A stretch of 64,000 nucleotides of DNA from Diaminobutyricibacter sp049994905 (GCF_049994905.1 NZ_CP188258.1:3720001-3784000), one strand, 5' to 3'; positions 26,502-35,840 are shown, counted from the stretch's first letter. Notes: generated by a model from the sequence alone, not told the origin. Numbers and translations: made by a program.

Positions 26502-28610
26502 CTACAGGTTCGCCGTCAGGTCGGTGATCGCCTGGTCGCCGGGGATCACCGAAGCGAACTCCGCCTCGATCTCGGCGCGGCCGAGCAGTTCGTCCATGCG
26601 GCGACGACGCTGCTTCGGGATGAGCGTGACGACGGTGCCCTGCTTGCCCGCGCGGCCCGTGCGGCCCGAGCGGTGCAGGTACGTCTTGTACTCGTCAGGG
26701 GCATCGGCCTGGATGACGAGGTCGATGTCGTCGACGTGGATGCCGCGGGCTGCGACATCCGTCGCCACCAGCACGTTGACCCGGCCGCTCGTGAGCTGCG
26801 CAAGGTTACGCGTGCGCCGTGACTGGTTCAGGTCGCCGTGCAGGCTGACGGCCGGGATGCCGGCATCGTCGAGCTGGTCGGCGAGCTGCTCCGCGAACGC
26901 ACGGGTGCGTGCGAAGACGAGGGTCTTGCCCTCGCGGTCGGCGAGCTGCTCGATGATGGCGCCCTTGTCGCGGTGTTCGATGACGAGCACGCGGTGGTCG
27001 ATCGTCGAGGAGGCCTGGTCTTCACCGGCGACCTCGTGAACGGACGGCTCCGGCAGGAACTCGTTGACGAGCTGGGCGACGCCCTTGTCGAGCGTGGCCG
27101 AGAAGAGCAGCTTCTGGCCGCCGTCGGCGGTTTCGCGAAGGATGCGCTGGACCGGCTCGAGGAAACCGAGGTCGCACATGTGGTCGGCCTCGTCGAGCAC
27201 CGTGATGGTGACTTCGCTGAGGTCGAGGCGTCCCTGCTCGATGAGGTCCTCGATGCGTCCCGGCGTGCCGATGACGATGTCGACCCCGCGCTGCAGCGCG
27301 CCGACCTGGCGGCCCTGCGGAACACCACCGTAGATCTGCGTGGTGAAGAGACCGACGCTGCGGGCGATCGGCTGCACGGTGCGGTCGATCTGCAAGGCGA
27401 GCTCGCGCGTCGGGGCGAGGATGAGCGCGCGGGGCTTGCGACCCATCTGACGCTTCTTGCCTCCACCGTTCTCCATGAGCTTCTCGACGAGAGGCGCACC
27501 GAAGGCGATGGTCTTGCCGGAACCCGTGCGGCCTCGGCCGAGCACGTCCTTGCCGGCGATGACATCGGGGATGGTCGCAGCCTGAATCGGGAACGGCGAC
27601 GAAGCTCCGAGCTCGATGAGCGCGTTGACGATGTTGCCGCCGAGGCCCAGATCGGCGAAGGTCACGCCTTCGACGTCGACAGCCTGAATCGCGTCGGCCT
27701 CGAGGCGCTCGAGCACGACGTCGTCAGTCGGCGTGAAGTGGCCCTTTTCCTCGCGGCTGGGGTAGAACTTCGAGTCGCTGGACTCGCGGCGCGGACGGTC
27801 GTTGTCGAAATCGCGGCGCGGACGGTCGTTGTCGAACGAGCGACGCGGGCGGTCGTCGAAGCTGCGGGCCGGGCGGTCGCCGTAGGCGGGACGCTCCGTG
27901 CGGGCCGGGCGGTCGCCATATGCGGGACGCTCGGTACGCTGCGGCCGGTCACCGTAAGCGGGACGTTCCGTGCGCGGGGCGCGGTCGCCATCGAAGGAAC
28001 GACGCGGACGGTCGTTGTCGAAGCTGCGCTGCGGGCGGTCACCGTAAGCAGGGCGCTCAGCACGCTGCGGGCGGTCACCGTAAGCAGGGCGCTCCGTGCG
28101 AGCCGGGCGGTCACCATACGCAGGACGCTCAGCACGCTGCGGCCGGTCACCATAAGCGGGACGTTCCGTGCGAGCCGGGCGGTCACCATACGCAGGACGC
28201 TCGGTACGCTGCGGGCGGTCACCGTAAGCGGGGCGCTCCGTGCGAGCCGGGCGGTCACCGTAAGCAGGGCGCTCGGTGCGCTGCGGCCGGTCACCATACG
28301 CAGGACGCTCACCACGCTGCGGGCGGTCGCCGTAAGCAGGGCGCTCGGTGCGCGCACCACGCGGCTCCCAGTTGGACCCCTTGGCGCGCGGCTCCCAGTT
28401 GGGACGCTCGCTGCGACCGGCGGAGGGTCGGCCCTCAGCGCGCGCGGCACGCTCGTCGGCGTTCCAGCGCTGCTTCTTGGGCGCGACGCCTTCTTCGGCG
28501 GGGCGGTACCCACGGTGTCCGGGGCTGCGGCTACCCGACTTGGGGGCGCCCTTGCGGGCGCCGTCGCGCGGTACGAAGGTCTTGTTCTGCGGTTTCTTGA
28601 AGTTGGCCAT
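26502..28610 (-). CDS. DEAD-box RNA helicase with repetitive Arg-rich N-terminal tail
   Basis: A 702-residue helicase. Residues about 300-690 hold the core: Q motif and TIPDVIAGKDVLGRGRTGSGKT, PTRELALQI, VLDEADHMCDLGF, SATL and HRSGRTGRAG. The first 290 residues are basic and disordered: 12 copies of a 12-residue unit (E/T-RPAYGDRP-Q/A-R) plus FDNDRPRR units. Arg-rich tails of this kind bind RNA and ribosomes in actinobacterial cold-shock helicases, so a role in RNA unwinding at low temperature or ribosome assembly is likely. The ATG at 28608-28610 is the natural start (MANFKKPQNKTFVPRD). Confidence 0.93.
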   Translation of the reverse strand: MANFKKPQNKTFVPRDGARKGAPKSGSRSPGHRGYRPAEEGVAPKKQRWNADERAARAEGRPSAGRSERPNWEPRAKGSNWEPRGARTERPAYGDRPQRGERPAYGDRPQRTERPAYGDRPARTERPAYGDRPQRTERPAYGDRPARTERPAYGDRPQRAERPAYGDRPARTERPAYGDRPQRAERPAYGDRPQRSFDNDRPRRSFDGDRAPRTERPAYGDRPQRTERPAYGDRPARTERPAYGDRPARSFDDRPRRSFDNDRPRRDFDNDRPRRESSDSKFYPSREEKGHFTPTDDVVLERLEADAIQAVDVEGVTFADLGLGGNIVNALIELGASSPFPIQAATIPDVIAGKDVLGRGRTGSGKTIAFGAPLVEKLMENGGGKKRQMGRKPRALILAPTRELALQIDRTVQPIARSVGLFTTQIYGGVPQGRQVGALQRGVDIVIGTPGRIEDLIEQGRLDLSEVTITVLDEADHMCDLGFLEPVQRILRETADGGQKLLFSATLDKGVAQLVNEFLPEPSVHEVAGEDQASSTIDHRVLVIEHRDKGAIIEQLADREGKTLVFARTRAFAEQLADQLDDAGIPAVSLHGDLNQSRRTRNLAQLTSGRVNVLVATDVAARGIHVDDIDLVIQADAPDEYKTYLHRSGRTGRAGKQGTVVTLIPKQRRRRMDELLGRAEIEAEFASVIPGDQAITDLTANL
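27861..28346 (-). repeat. 36-nt repeats encoding RPAYGDRP units in the helicase
   Basis: Twelve copies of a 36-nt unit (ERPAYGDRPQRT-like), nine in one run (about 28023-28346) and three after an 18-codon interruption. Copies alternate between QR and AR variants with silent differences, which indicates recombination-driven growth and shrinkage within a translated tract. Confidence 0.9.
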
Positions 28611-28649
28611 AGAGCTATTCCTGGGTTGTCTTGAGTGCATGACTGAACG

Positions 28650-28666
28650 CACGACGTTTCGTCGTG
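28650..28666. other. Hairpin in the helicase 5' leader
   Basis: CACGACG-TTT-CGTCGTG, a perfect 7-bp stem with a 3-nt loop, 40 nt upstream of the helicase start within a 221-nt gap. It might form in the mRNA leader and modulate expression. A TTGACA at 28787-28792 (minus strand) is a possible -35, but no good -10 follows. Confidence 0.35.
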
Positions 28667-28831
28667 GTCATAAGAAACCCGGGCAAGCCTTTGGCCGGGA
28701 CCGTTCACATACAGTGATCATTCACTCGCCGATTGGCGGTGAAACCGGCCCACCTGACTTACAAACCCATCCGCGTACAACCGCGGTGTCAAGAGCCGAC
28801 TTAGCTACATTACCGGATACCGCCTGTGAAG

Positions 28832-29947
28832 TCACGGTGACTTGCGTGAACCGCGCTTCCATTCGATCGCGATGACCGCGATAACGATGACGAGCAGGGC
28901 TGACAGTTGCCACGCTACGGGGGCCACGAGACCGAGGACGATGCTCGCCCCGGCGAGCGCAGCGCCCGTGTACCTCAGCGAGGCCGGGCCGAGTTCGAGC
29001 TCCTGGCGGTAGCGTGCATCCCCGATCAGGTAGAGCGCGACGCTTGCGCCGAGGAGGATCGCGGCGACAGGCTCGGCCACCGCGAAGACATTCCCGATCG
29101 TCAGCTTCACTCCGGCCGCGAGCAGGATCAGCCCGAAGATCATCACGAAGTGGTCCAGGCCGAAGGCGGTGATGGCGAGGTACGCCCGCCGGCGGCTCGA
29201 CGCACCGGTCATGCTGCGACCGGCACGCTCGTCGTCTCCGGTGAAATAGCACCACCAGAGCGCCGCGACGATCCCCACACAGAGCACGATTCCGACCAGG
29301 ACCCCGAGGTCGAATTCGTGGCTGCCGGCGCCGACACCGACGGAGACGATCGATTCCCCGAAGGCGATGATCATCAGCAGGCCGTGCCGCTCGACGAAAT
29401 GGGTTGCACCGATGTCGAAGCCTGCCGGCCCGCCCGTGAATGACGAGAGGATCATCACGACGAGGGTGAGCGAGAAGAGGATCCAATCCGCCGGGCCGGT
29501 GACGAAGCCCGCCCACACCACCAGGGATGCTCCGGCGAGGTTGAACGGGACCACTCGGAGCATCGAACGGCCGGATCCGGGAGCCCCGAACTTCGCGAAG
29601 ACGGTGAAGTGGATGAGGACGATCGCGAGGTACGCGAACCCGAACAGAATCCCGGACGCTCCGAACGCATCCGGGATCGCTACGGCCAGCAGCAGGAACG
29701 CGACCATCCCGGCGACCAGTCCGATGCGGAGTCCTGGGCCCTCACCGGCCTGGTTGGTCAGCCAGGCGAACGCATCGTACATCCACCAGACCACCGCCAT
29801 CGTGAGCGCGGCCTGGCCCACTCCGGCCCACGTCGGATGCTCGACAACGATCTCGGTGACCTGCGTGATCGTGAAGACGAACACGAGGTCGAAGAGCAGT
29901 TCCACCGACGACACCCGTTCGGTGGCGCGTGCAAGGCGTTGGGCCAT
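28832..29947 (-). CDS. ltrA: Low temperature requirement protein A (LtrA) family membrane protein
   Basis: A 371-residue integral membrane protein with about ten helices. It carries the LtrA signatures VSSVELLFDLVFVFTITQ at the N-terminus, HFVERHGLLMIIAFGESIVSVGVG in the middle and FGLDHFVMIFGLI later. In Listeria, disruption of ltrA impairs growth at low temperature; the molecular role is unknown. It lies upstream of, and in the same direction as, the DEAD-box helicase, another cold-associated gene, with a 221-nt gap between them. Confidence 0.9.
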   Translation of the reverse strand: MAQRLARATERVSSVELLFDLVFVFTITQVTEIVVEHPTWAGVGQAALTMAVVWWMYDAFAWLTNQAGEGPGLRIGLVAGMVAFLLLAVAIPDAFGASGILFGFAYLAIVLIHFTVFAKFGAPGSGRSMLRVVPFNLAGASLVVWAGFVTGPADWILFSLTLVVMILSSFTGGPAGFDIGATHFVERHGLLMIIAFGESIVSVGVGAGSHEFDLGVLVGIVLCVGIVAALWWCYFTGDDERAGRSMTGASSRRRAYLAITAFGLDHFVMIFGLILLAAGVKLTIGNVFAVAEPVAAILLGASVALYLIGDARYRQELELGPASLRYTGAALAGASIVLGLVAPVAWQLSALLVIVIAVIAIEWKRGSRKSP

Positions 29948-29984
29948 GCAGTGAGCGTAGTCGCGACGTTGTTATCGTGGTCAG

Positions 29985-30491
29985 GTGACTTTGAGCATCG
30001 CGATCGAACCGCCACGCACCCCCGGGATCGCGGAACTGCTGCGGCTCGGCGACGAGTTCACGTTGTCCCTCTACCCGGCCGAGAGCTGCTACCTGCTCGA
30101 TGTGAGCGAACTCGAGCAGCCCGGCGTGACCGTCTTCGTCGGACGGGACTCTGCTGGCCGTGCGCTCGGCATGGCCGCACTGGTCGTGAGGTCAGACGGC
30201 ACGGCAGAACTGAAGCGGATGTTCGTGCACGAGGATGCGCGCGGCAAGGGTCTCGCATCCGCCCTGATGGATCAGCTCGAGGCCACCGCTGCCGGCGCCG
30301 GCGTCCCGGCGCTCCAGCTGGAGACCGGTCCGCTGCAGTACTCGGCCATCGCACTGTACGAGAAGCGCGGCTACACGCGCATCCCCAATTTCGGTCCGTA
30401 CGTCGGCGACGAGTTCAGCGTCTGCTACGCCAAGCCGATCGCTGCCGCGCACTCCGCGCACCAAGCACCATCGTCCGGAATACCAGACTAA
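29985..30491 (+). CDS. GNAT family N-acetyltransferase
   Basis: A 168-residue acetyltransferase. The acetyl-CoA motif A is AELKRMFVHEDARGKGLASALMDQLE (R/Q-x-x-G-x-G/A pattern RGKGLA), followed by LETGPLQYSAIALYEKRGYTRI, the usual GNAT C-terminal half. Substrate unknown. The GTG start has no Shine-Dalgarno; a TATCGT just upstream suggests a leaderless mRNA. It overlaps the convergent IclR gene by 4 nt at the 3' ends. Confidence 0.88.
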   Translation: MTLSIAIEPPRTPGIAELLRLGDEFTLSLYPAESCYLLDVSELEQPGVTVFVGRDSAGRALGMAALVVRSDGTAELKRMFVHEDARGKGLASALMDQLEATAAGAGVPALQLETGPLQYSAIALYEKRGYTRIPNFGPYVGDEFSVCYAKPIAAAHSAHQAPSSGIPD

Positions 30492-31261
30492 ACCGGCAGC
30501 CCGCGGATGCGCCGCGACAGTTCCGCGGCCGCTTCCGTGATCTGCGCCGCGAGCCCCGCCCACTGCTCGTGCGGGATGTTCTCCCGCGGAAACGTGATCG
30601 CGATCCCTGCCGCAGGCCACCCGGCGTGGTCGCGCACCGACACGGCGACGGATGCGAACCCCGGCGTCACCTCGCCGTCCTCGGTCGCGTACCCGTCGGC
30701 ACGCACCCGCTCGAGGATGCGCTTCAGCGCCCCATACGTATGCGGCTCGCCGCCGACCCGGTCGACGAAGGCCGCCGCGTCCGGGTACAACGCCCGCACC
30801 TGGCCGGCCGGCAGGCTCGCGAGGAGCGCCCGCCCGCTCGCCGTGAGGTGGCTCGGCAGCCGCACCCCCACATCCGTCACCAGCCGGGGGCGCCGCGGAG
30901 CGCGCTCCTCGACGATGTAGACGACGTCCCGTCCGTGGAGCACCGCGAGGTGACCGGATTCGCCGATGCGGTCGACCAGCCCTGCCAGGATCGGACGCCC
31001 CAGCCTGCTGAGCGGTTCCTGCCGCGAGAACGCGGAGCTGAGTTCGTACGACCGCACCCCGAGCCCGTACCGGCGCGCTTCGGGCAGGTGCAGCACGAAG
31101 CCGTGTTCGACGAGCACCGCGAGCAGGTGGTAGACGGTCGAGCGGGGCAGGTCGAGGGAGGACGCGATCGTCGCTGCCGGCACGGGCCCGCGCTGCGTCG
31201 CGAGAAAACTGAGCACCTGCAGCGTGTTCTCCGCCGCAGGGACCTTCGAGCTCCCGGCCAA
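30488..31261 (-). CDS. IclR family regulator of the hut genes
   Basis: A 257-residue regulator: N-terminal winged helix (NTLQVLSFLATQRGPVPAATIASSLDLPRSTVYHLLAVLVEHGFV) and a C-terminal ligand-binding domain (GRPILAGLVDRIGESGHLAVLHGRDVVYIVEE; LTASGRALLASLP). The TTG at 31259-31261 is chosen because GGGAGG lies six nt before it; the ATG seven codons earlier has no ribosome site and would place that GGGAGG inside the coding region. It is divergent from hutH, so it most likely senses histidine, urocanate or a related intermediate and controls hutHUI. Confidence 0.82.
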   Translation of the reverse strand: MAGSSKVPAAENTLQVLSFLATQRGPVPAATIASSLDLPRSTVYHLLAVLVEHGFVLHLPEARRYGLGVRSYELSSAFSRQEPLSRLGRPILAGLVDRIGESGHLAVLHGRDVVYIVEERAPRRPRLVTDVGVRLPSHLTASGRALLASLPAGQVRALYPDAAAFVDRVGGEPHTYGALKRILERVRADGYATEDGEVTPGFASVAVSVRDHAGWPAAGIAITFPRENIPHEQWAGLAAQITEAAAELSRRIRGLPV

Positions 31262-31294
31262 CGCGCACCTCCCGTCTGGCATTCAAGACACCGA

Positions 31295-31307
31295 GCAGTG
31301 TAACTGC
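31295..31307. promoter_or_regulatory. Candidate IclR operator in the hut divergent region
   Basis: GCAGT-GTA-ACTGC, a perfect inverted repeat with a 3-nt centre, lies between the regulator and hutH, 37 nt before the hutH ATG. Size and position suit an IclR half-site pair overlapping a promoter. Confidence 0.45.
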
Positions 31308-31344
31308 ATTGTGAGCGCCGCCGCGCTGGTGTGTGATCGAGAGC

Positions 31345-32898
31345 ATGACCACCATCACGTCCGTCGCCGGCGTCTCCGTCGGCGCCGGCCCCCTCACCAT
31401 CGCGGATGTCGTCGCCGTCGCCCGCCACGACGCAGCCGTCGAACTCGACCCCGCCGCCCTCGACGCGGTCGAGGCGTCCCGCGCCATTATCGAAGCCCTC
31501 GCCGACGACACCGAGCCGCACTACGGCATCTCGACCGGCTTCGGCGCGCTCGCCACCACGTTCATCCCGTCCGATCGCCGCGCCCAGCTGCAGGCGAGCC
31601 TCGTGCGTTCGCACGCCGCCGGCTCCGGCCCCGAGGTCGAACGCGAGGTCGTGCGCGCCCTCATGCTGCTGCGCCTCTCCACCCTGATGACGGGCCGCAC
31701 CGGCGCACGCCGCACCACGGTCGAGACCTACGCCGCTCTCCTCAACGCCGACATCACCCCGGTCGTGCGCGAGTACGGCTCCCTCGGGTGCTCCGGCGAC
31801 CTCGCACCCCTCGCTCACTGCGCCCTCGCCGCGATGGGCGAAGGCCAGGTGCGGGTGGCCGGCGAACTCGTGGACGCATCCGACGCACTCGCTGCCGCCG
31901 GCATCCGCCCGCGGCGCCTGGCCGAGAAGGAGGGCCTCGCCCTCATCAACGGCACCGATGGGATGCTCGGGATGCTCGCCCTCGCCACCTACGATCTCGC
32001 CGCGCTGCTGACCACCGCCGACATCGCCGCCGGCATGAGCGTCGAAGCGCTCATGGGCACGGATGCCGTGTTCGCCGACGACCTGCAGCGGCTGCGTCCC
32101 CAGCAGGGCCAGGCTCTCTCCGCCGCCAACCTGCGTGCTGTACTCGCGGGCTCCCCGATCGTCGCCAGCCATAAGGGACCCGAGTGCACCCGCGTGCAGG
32201 ACGCCTATTCGCTGCGCTGCGCGCCCCAGGTGCACGGTGCCGCGCGCGACACTCTCGCCCATGCGGAGCTCGTCGCCGGGCGCGAGCTCGCCTCGGCGGT
32301 CGACAACCCCGTGCTGACGCTCGACGGCCGCGTCGAGTCGAACGGCAACTTCCACGGCGCACCTGTCGCCTATGTGCTCGACTTCCTCGCGATCGTGATC
32401 GCGGATGTCGCCAGCATGTCGGAACGCCGCACCGACCGGTTCCTCGACCCCGCGCGCAACCAGGGCCTCACCCCGTTCCTCGCCCACGAAGTCGGCGTGG
32501 ACTCCGGGCTGATGATCGCCCAGTACACGGCCGCCGGCATCGTCTCCGAGTTGAAGCGGCTCGCCGCCCCCGCCTCGGTGGACTCGATCCCGTCGTCTGC
32601 CATGCAGGAAGACCACGTCTCGATGGGATGGTCGGCCGCCCGCAAACTGCGCCGCAGCCTCGACGGGCTCGGTCGCGTCCTCGCCATCGAGATCATGACT
32701 GCGGCCCGTGGCGCCGAGCTGCGCGCGCCGCTGGTTCCCGGTCCCGCGACCGGCGCTGTCCTCGCGGCCGTGCGCGAGGTCGCCGCCGGCCCCGGCCCCG
32801 ACCGCTACCTCTCGCCCGAGATCGAAGCCGTCGTCGCGCTGGTGCAGGAGCGGCGCATCCTCGATGCCGCCGAAGCCGTCACCGGAACATTGAATTAG
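31345..32898 (+). CDS. hutH: Histidine ammonia-lyase
   Basis: A 517-residue lyase that converts L-histidine to urocanate and ammonia, the first step of histidine degradation. GISTGFGALATT and the MIO region EYGSLGCSGDLAPLAH identify it. The cofactor triad is Cys149-Ser150-Gly151 instead of the textbook Ala-Ser-Gly; MIO can form from such variants. NPVL, the substrate tyrosine region and SSAMQEDHVSMGW are intact, so it should be active. The ATG at 31345 fits the family; a GTG four codons earlier is possible. Confidence 0.95.
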   Translation: MTTITSVAGVSVGAGPLTIADVVAVARHDAAVELDPAALDAVEASRAIIEALADDTEPHYGISTGFGALATTFIPSDRRAQLQASLVRSHAAGSGPEVEREVVRALMLLRLSTLMTGRTGARRTTVETYAALLNADITPVVREYGSLGCSGDLAPLAHCALAAMGEGQVRVAGELVDASDALAAAGIRPRRLAEKEGLALINGTDGMLGMLALATYDLAALLTTADIAAGMSVEALMGTDAVFADDLQRLRPQQGQALSAANLRAVLAGSPIVASHKGPECTRVQDAYSLRCAPQVHGAARDTLAHAELVAGRELASAVDNPVLTLDGRVESNGNFHGAPVAYVLDFLAIVIADVASMSERRTDRFLDPARNQGLTPFLAHEVGVDSGLMIAQYTAAGIVSELKRLAAPASVDSIPSSAMQEDHVSMGWSAARKLRRSLDGLGRVLAIEIMTAARGAELRAPLVPGPATGAVLAAVREVAAGPGPDRYLSPEIEAVVALVQERRILDAAEAVTGTLN

Positions 32899-32935
32899 CC
32901 CGCCCAGCCACACCATCCGTTCGAAGGAGCACACC

Positions 32936-34621
32936 ATGTCGGGACCTCGTGAGGTCCGCGCCGCGCGCGGCACCACCCTGACCGCCAAGTCGTGGCAGAC
33001 GGAGGGTCCCCTCCGCATGCTGATGAACAACCTCGACCCCGACGTCGCCGAGCGGCCGGACGACCTCGTCGTCTACGGCGGCACCGGCAAGGCGGCGCGC
33101 AACTGGGATGCATACGACGCGATCGTGCGCACGCTCACAACCCTCGAGGCCGACGAGACGCTGCTCGTGCAGTCGGGCAAGCCGGTCGGCGTGTTCCGCA
33201 CACACGAGTGGGCGCCTCGCGTGCTCATCGCCAACTCGAACCTGGTCGGCGACTGGGCGACCTGGCCGGAATTCCGCCGGCTCGAGGCGCTCGGCCTCAC
33301 GATGTATGGGCAGATGACCGCCGGTTCCTGGATCTACATCGGCACGCAGGGCATCCTGCAGGGAACGTACGAGACGTTCGCCGCGATCGCCGCGAAATTC
33401 GCCGCCCGCCGGAGCGGGGCCGACCAGCAGGGTGGTGGCACGCTCGCCGGGACCCTCACGCTGACCGGCGGCGCGGGCGGGATGGGCGGCGCCCAGCCGC
33501 TCGCGGTCACGATGAACGAAGGCGTGGTGCTCATCGTCGACGTCGACGTCACCCGCCTGCAGCGCCGGGTCGACCACGGCTACCTCGACGAACTCGCCGA
33601 CGACATCGACGATGCGATCGCGCGCGTGCTCGCCGCGAAGTCTGAGCGCCGACCACTGTCCGTCGGTCTCGTCGGCAACGCGGCGACCGTCTTTCCCGAA
33701 CTGCTCGCCCGCGGTGTCGCGATCGACATCGTCACCGACCAGACCAGCGCGCACGACCCGCTGAGCTACCTGCCCGAGGGCATCTCGGTCGCCGAATGGC
33801 ACGAGGCGGCCGCGGCCGACCCCGAAGGGTTCACGCTGCGCGCCCGGGCTTCGATGGCGAAGCAGGTCAAGGCCATGGTCGGGTTCCAGGACGCCGGCGC
33901 CGAAGTCTTCGACTACGGCAACTCGATCCGTGCCGAAGCGCAGCTCGGCGGGTACGAGCGGGCTTTCGAGTTCCCCGGGTTCGTTCCCGCGTACATCCGC
34001 CCGCTTTTCGCCGAAGGCAAGGGGCCGTTCCGGTGGGCCGCGCTCTCGGGCGACCCCGCTGACATCGCCGCGACCGACCGCGCCATCCTGGAACTGTTCC
34101 CCGACGACGAGCACCTGCGCCGCTGGATCACCCAGGCCGGCGAGAAGGTGCACTTCGAGGGACTGCCCGCGCGTATCTGCTGGCTCGGCTACAAGGAGCG
34201 GCACCTCGCCGGACTGAAATTCAATGAGATGGTCGCGAGCGGCGAGCTCAGCGCCCCGGTCGTCATCGGACGCGACCACCTCGACTCGGGATCGGTCGCT
34301 TCGCCCTACCGCGAGACCGAGGCCATGGCCGACGGCTCTGACGCGATCGCGGACTGGCCGCTGCTCAACGCTCTGCTCAACACGGCGTCGGGGGCGACGT
34401 GGGTGTCGATCCACCACGGTGGCGGTGTCGGCATCGGCCGGTCCATCCATGCCGGCCAGGTGGTCGTCGCCGACGGAACACCCCTCGCAGCCGAGAAGAT
34501 CGAGCGCGTGCTGACCAACGACCCTGGCACCGGCGTCATGCGCCATGTCGACGCCGGCTACGAGCGTGCGGCTGAAGTGGCGCGGGAGCGCGGCCTGCGC
34601 GTACCCATGATGGAAGACTGA
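32936..34621 (+). CDS. hutU: Urocanate hydratase
   Basis: A 561-residue NAD-dependent urocanase converting urocanate to imidazolone propionate. Signatures include VYGGTGKAARNWDAY, LLVQSGKPVGVFRTHEWAPRVLIANSNLVG, MTAGSWIYIGTQGILQGTYETF and HHGGGVGIGRSIHAGQV. Length is standard. GAAGGAG sits about seven nt before the ATG. It follows hutH by 37 nt and precedes hutI by 5 nt, so the three are one transcript. Confidence 0.97.
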   Translation: MSGPREVRAARGTTLTAKSWQTEGPLRMLMNNLDPDVAERPDDLVVYGGTGKAARNWDAYDAIVRTLTTLEADETLLVQSGKPVGVFRTHEWAPRVLIANSNLVGDWATWPEFRRLEALGLTMYGQMTAGSWIYIGTQGILQGTYETFAAIAAKFAARRSGADQQGGGTLAGTLTLTGGAGGMGGAQPLAVTMNEGVVLIVDVDVTRLQRRVDHGYLDELADDIDDAIARVLAAKSERRPLSVGLVGNAATVFPELLARGVAIDIVTDQTSAHDPLSYLPEGISVAEWHEAAAADPEGFTLRARASMAKQVKAMVGFQDAGAEVFDYGNSIRAEAQLGGYERAFEFPGFVPAYIRPLFAEGKGPFRWAALSGDPADIAATDRAILELFPDDEHLRRWITQAGEKVHFEGLPARICWLGYKERHLAGLKFNEMVASGELSAPVVIGRDHLDSGSVASPYRETEAMADGSDAIADWPLLNALLNTASGATWVSIHHGGGVGIGRSIHAGQVVVADGTPLAAEKIERVLTNDPGTGVMRHVDAGYERAAEVARERGLRVPMMED

Positions 34622-34626
34622 GCGGC

Positions 34627-35817
34627 GTGACCCGCGAACTCCTCACCGGCATCGGCCAGCTCGTCACCAACGACCCGGCCGATCCCGGCGCGACAGGCGT
34701 CGACCGGCTCGGTCTGGTGGCGGATGCCGCGGTGCTGATCGAGGACGGCCGCGTTGCGTGGGTGGGGCCGGCATCCGCCGCCGTGGCCGACCTCGCCGCC
34801 GACGTCGTCACCGACCTCGGCGGGGCGACCGTCATTCCCGGGTTCGTGGACTCGCACAGTCACCTGGTGTTCGCCGGGGACCGTTCGGCGGAGTTCGAGG
34901 CGCGCATGTCGGGCCTGCCGTATTCTGCCGGCGGGATCCGCAGCACGGTGGCGGCGACGCGCGCCGCCGGGGATGCGGAGTTGCGCGCGAGGGTGCATGG
35001 GTTCATCCGCGAGTTCCACCGGCAAGGCACGACGACCGTCGAGATCAAGAGCGGCTACGGGCTGAGCGTCGACGACGAGGCGCGGCTCGTCGCGATCGCC
35101 GCGTCCGTCACCGACGAGGTCACCTTCCTCGGCGCCCACGTCGTTCCGGCCGAATACGCCGACGACCCCGACGCCTACGTCGACCTCGTCACCGGCCCCA
35201 TGCTGGACGCCTGCGCGCCACACGCCCGGTGGATCGATGTCTTCTGCGAGACCGGAGCGTTCACGGTCGAGCAGTCGCGTCGCGTGCTCACAGCTGGTGC
35301 GGCGCGCGGGCTGGGTGTGCGCGTGCACGCCAGCCAGCTCGGCCCCGGCGAAGGCGTGCAGCTCGCCGTCTCGCTCGACGCTGCGAGCGTGGACCACTGC
35401 ACCTACCTGACCGACGCGGACGTTGTCGCGCTGGCCGGCTCATCCACTGTCGCCACGCTGCTGCCGGGGGTCGAATTCTCGACCCGGCAGCCCTACCCGG
35501 ATGCCCGGCGCCTGATCGACGCCGGCGTCACCGTGGCGATCGCGTGCGACTGCAATCCCGGCTCGTCCTTCACGTCGTCGATGCCGTTCTGCATCGCGGT
35601 CGCCGTGCGCGACATGGGGATGACCCCCGCCGAGGCGCTGTGGTCGGCAACCGCGGGCGGGGCGGCGGCGCTGCGGCGTTTGGACATCGGACGCGTCGCC
35701 GTCGGAGCGCGGGCCGACCTGGCCGTACTGGATGCTCCGTCGTATGTGCACCTCGCCTACCGGCCTGGCGTGCCGCTCGTCTCCGCGACGTGGAAAGACG
35801 GCGCGCGCATCGCCTGA
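34627..35817 (+). CDS. hutI: Imidazolonepropionase
   Basis: A 396-residue amidohydrolase that opens imidazolone propionate to N-formimidoyl-glutamate. The metal-site motif is VDSHSHLVFAGDRSAEFEARM, followed by KSGYGL, TFLGAHVVPAEY, VHASQLGPGEGV and the distal aspartate region ACDCNPGSSFTSSM. GTG start five nt after hutU, typical of translational coupling. All residues expected for zinc binding appear to be present. Confidence 0.96.
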   Translation: MTRELLTGIGQLVTNDPADPGATGVDRLGLVADAAVLIEDGRVAWVGPASAAVADLAADVVTDLGGATVIPGFVDSHSHLVFAGDRSAEFEARMSGLPYSAGGIRSTVAATRAAGDAELRARVHGFIREFHRQGTTTVEIKSGYGLSVDDEARLVAIAASVTDEVTFLGAHVVPAEYADDPDAYVDLVTGPMLDACAPHARWIDVFCETGAFTVEQSRRVLTAGAARGLGVRVHASQLGPGEGVQLAVSLDAASVDHCTYLTDADVVALAGSSTVATLLPGVEFSTRQPYPDARRLIDAGVTVAIACDCNPGSSFTSSMPFCIAVAVRDMGMTPAEALWSATAGGAAALRRLDIGRVAVGARADLAVLDAPSYVHLAYRPGVPLVSATWKDGARIA

Positions 35818-35840
35818 CGGCGGCGGTCGTGCCGAGTGTG

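Noticed and set aside
27861..28346. CRISPR array
   Set aside because: Regular 36-nt period but no spacers; the repeat is in-frame coding sequence of a helicase.
26838..28634. 598-codon plus-strand frame with RAVTVSRAL-type repeats
   Set aside because: Complement of the helicase repeat tract; the repeats come from the sense gene, which has all helicase motifs.
30877..33030. 717-codon minus-strand frame spanning hutH
   Set aside because: Shadow of hutH and of the divergent promoter; the real genes there carry clear lyase and IclR motifs.
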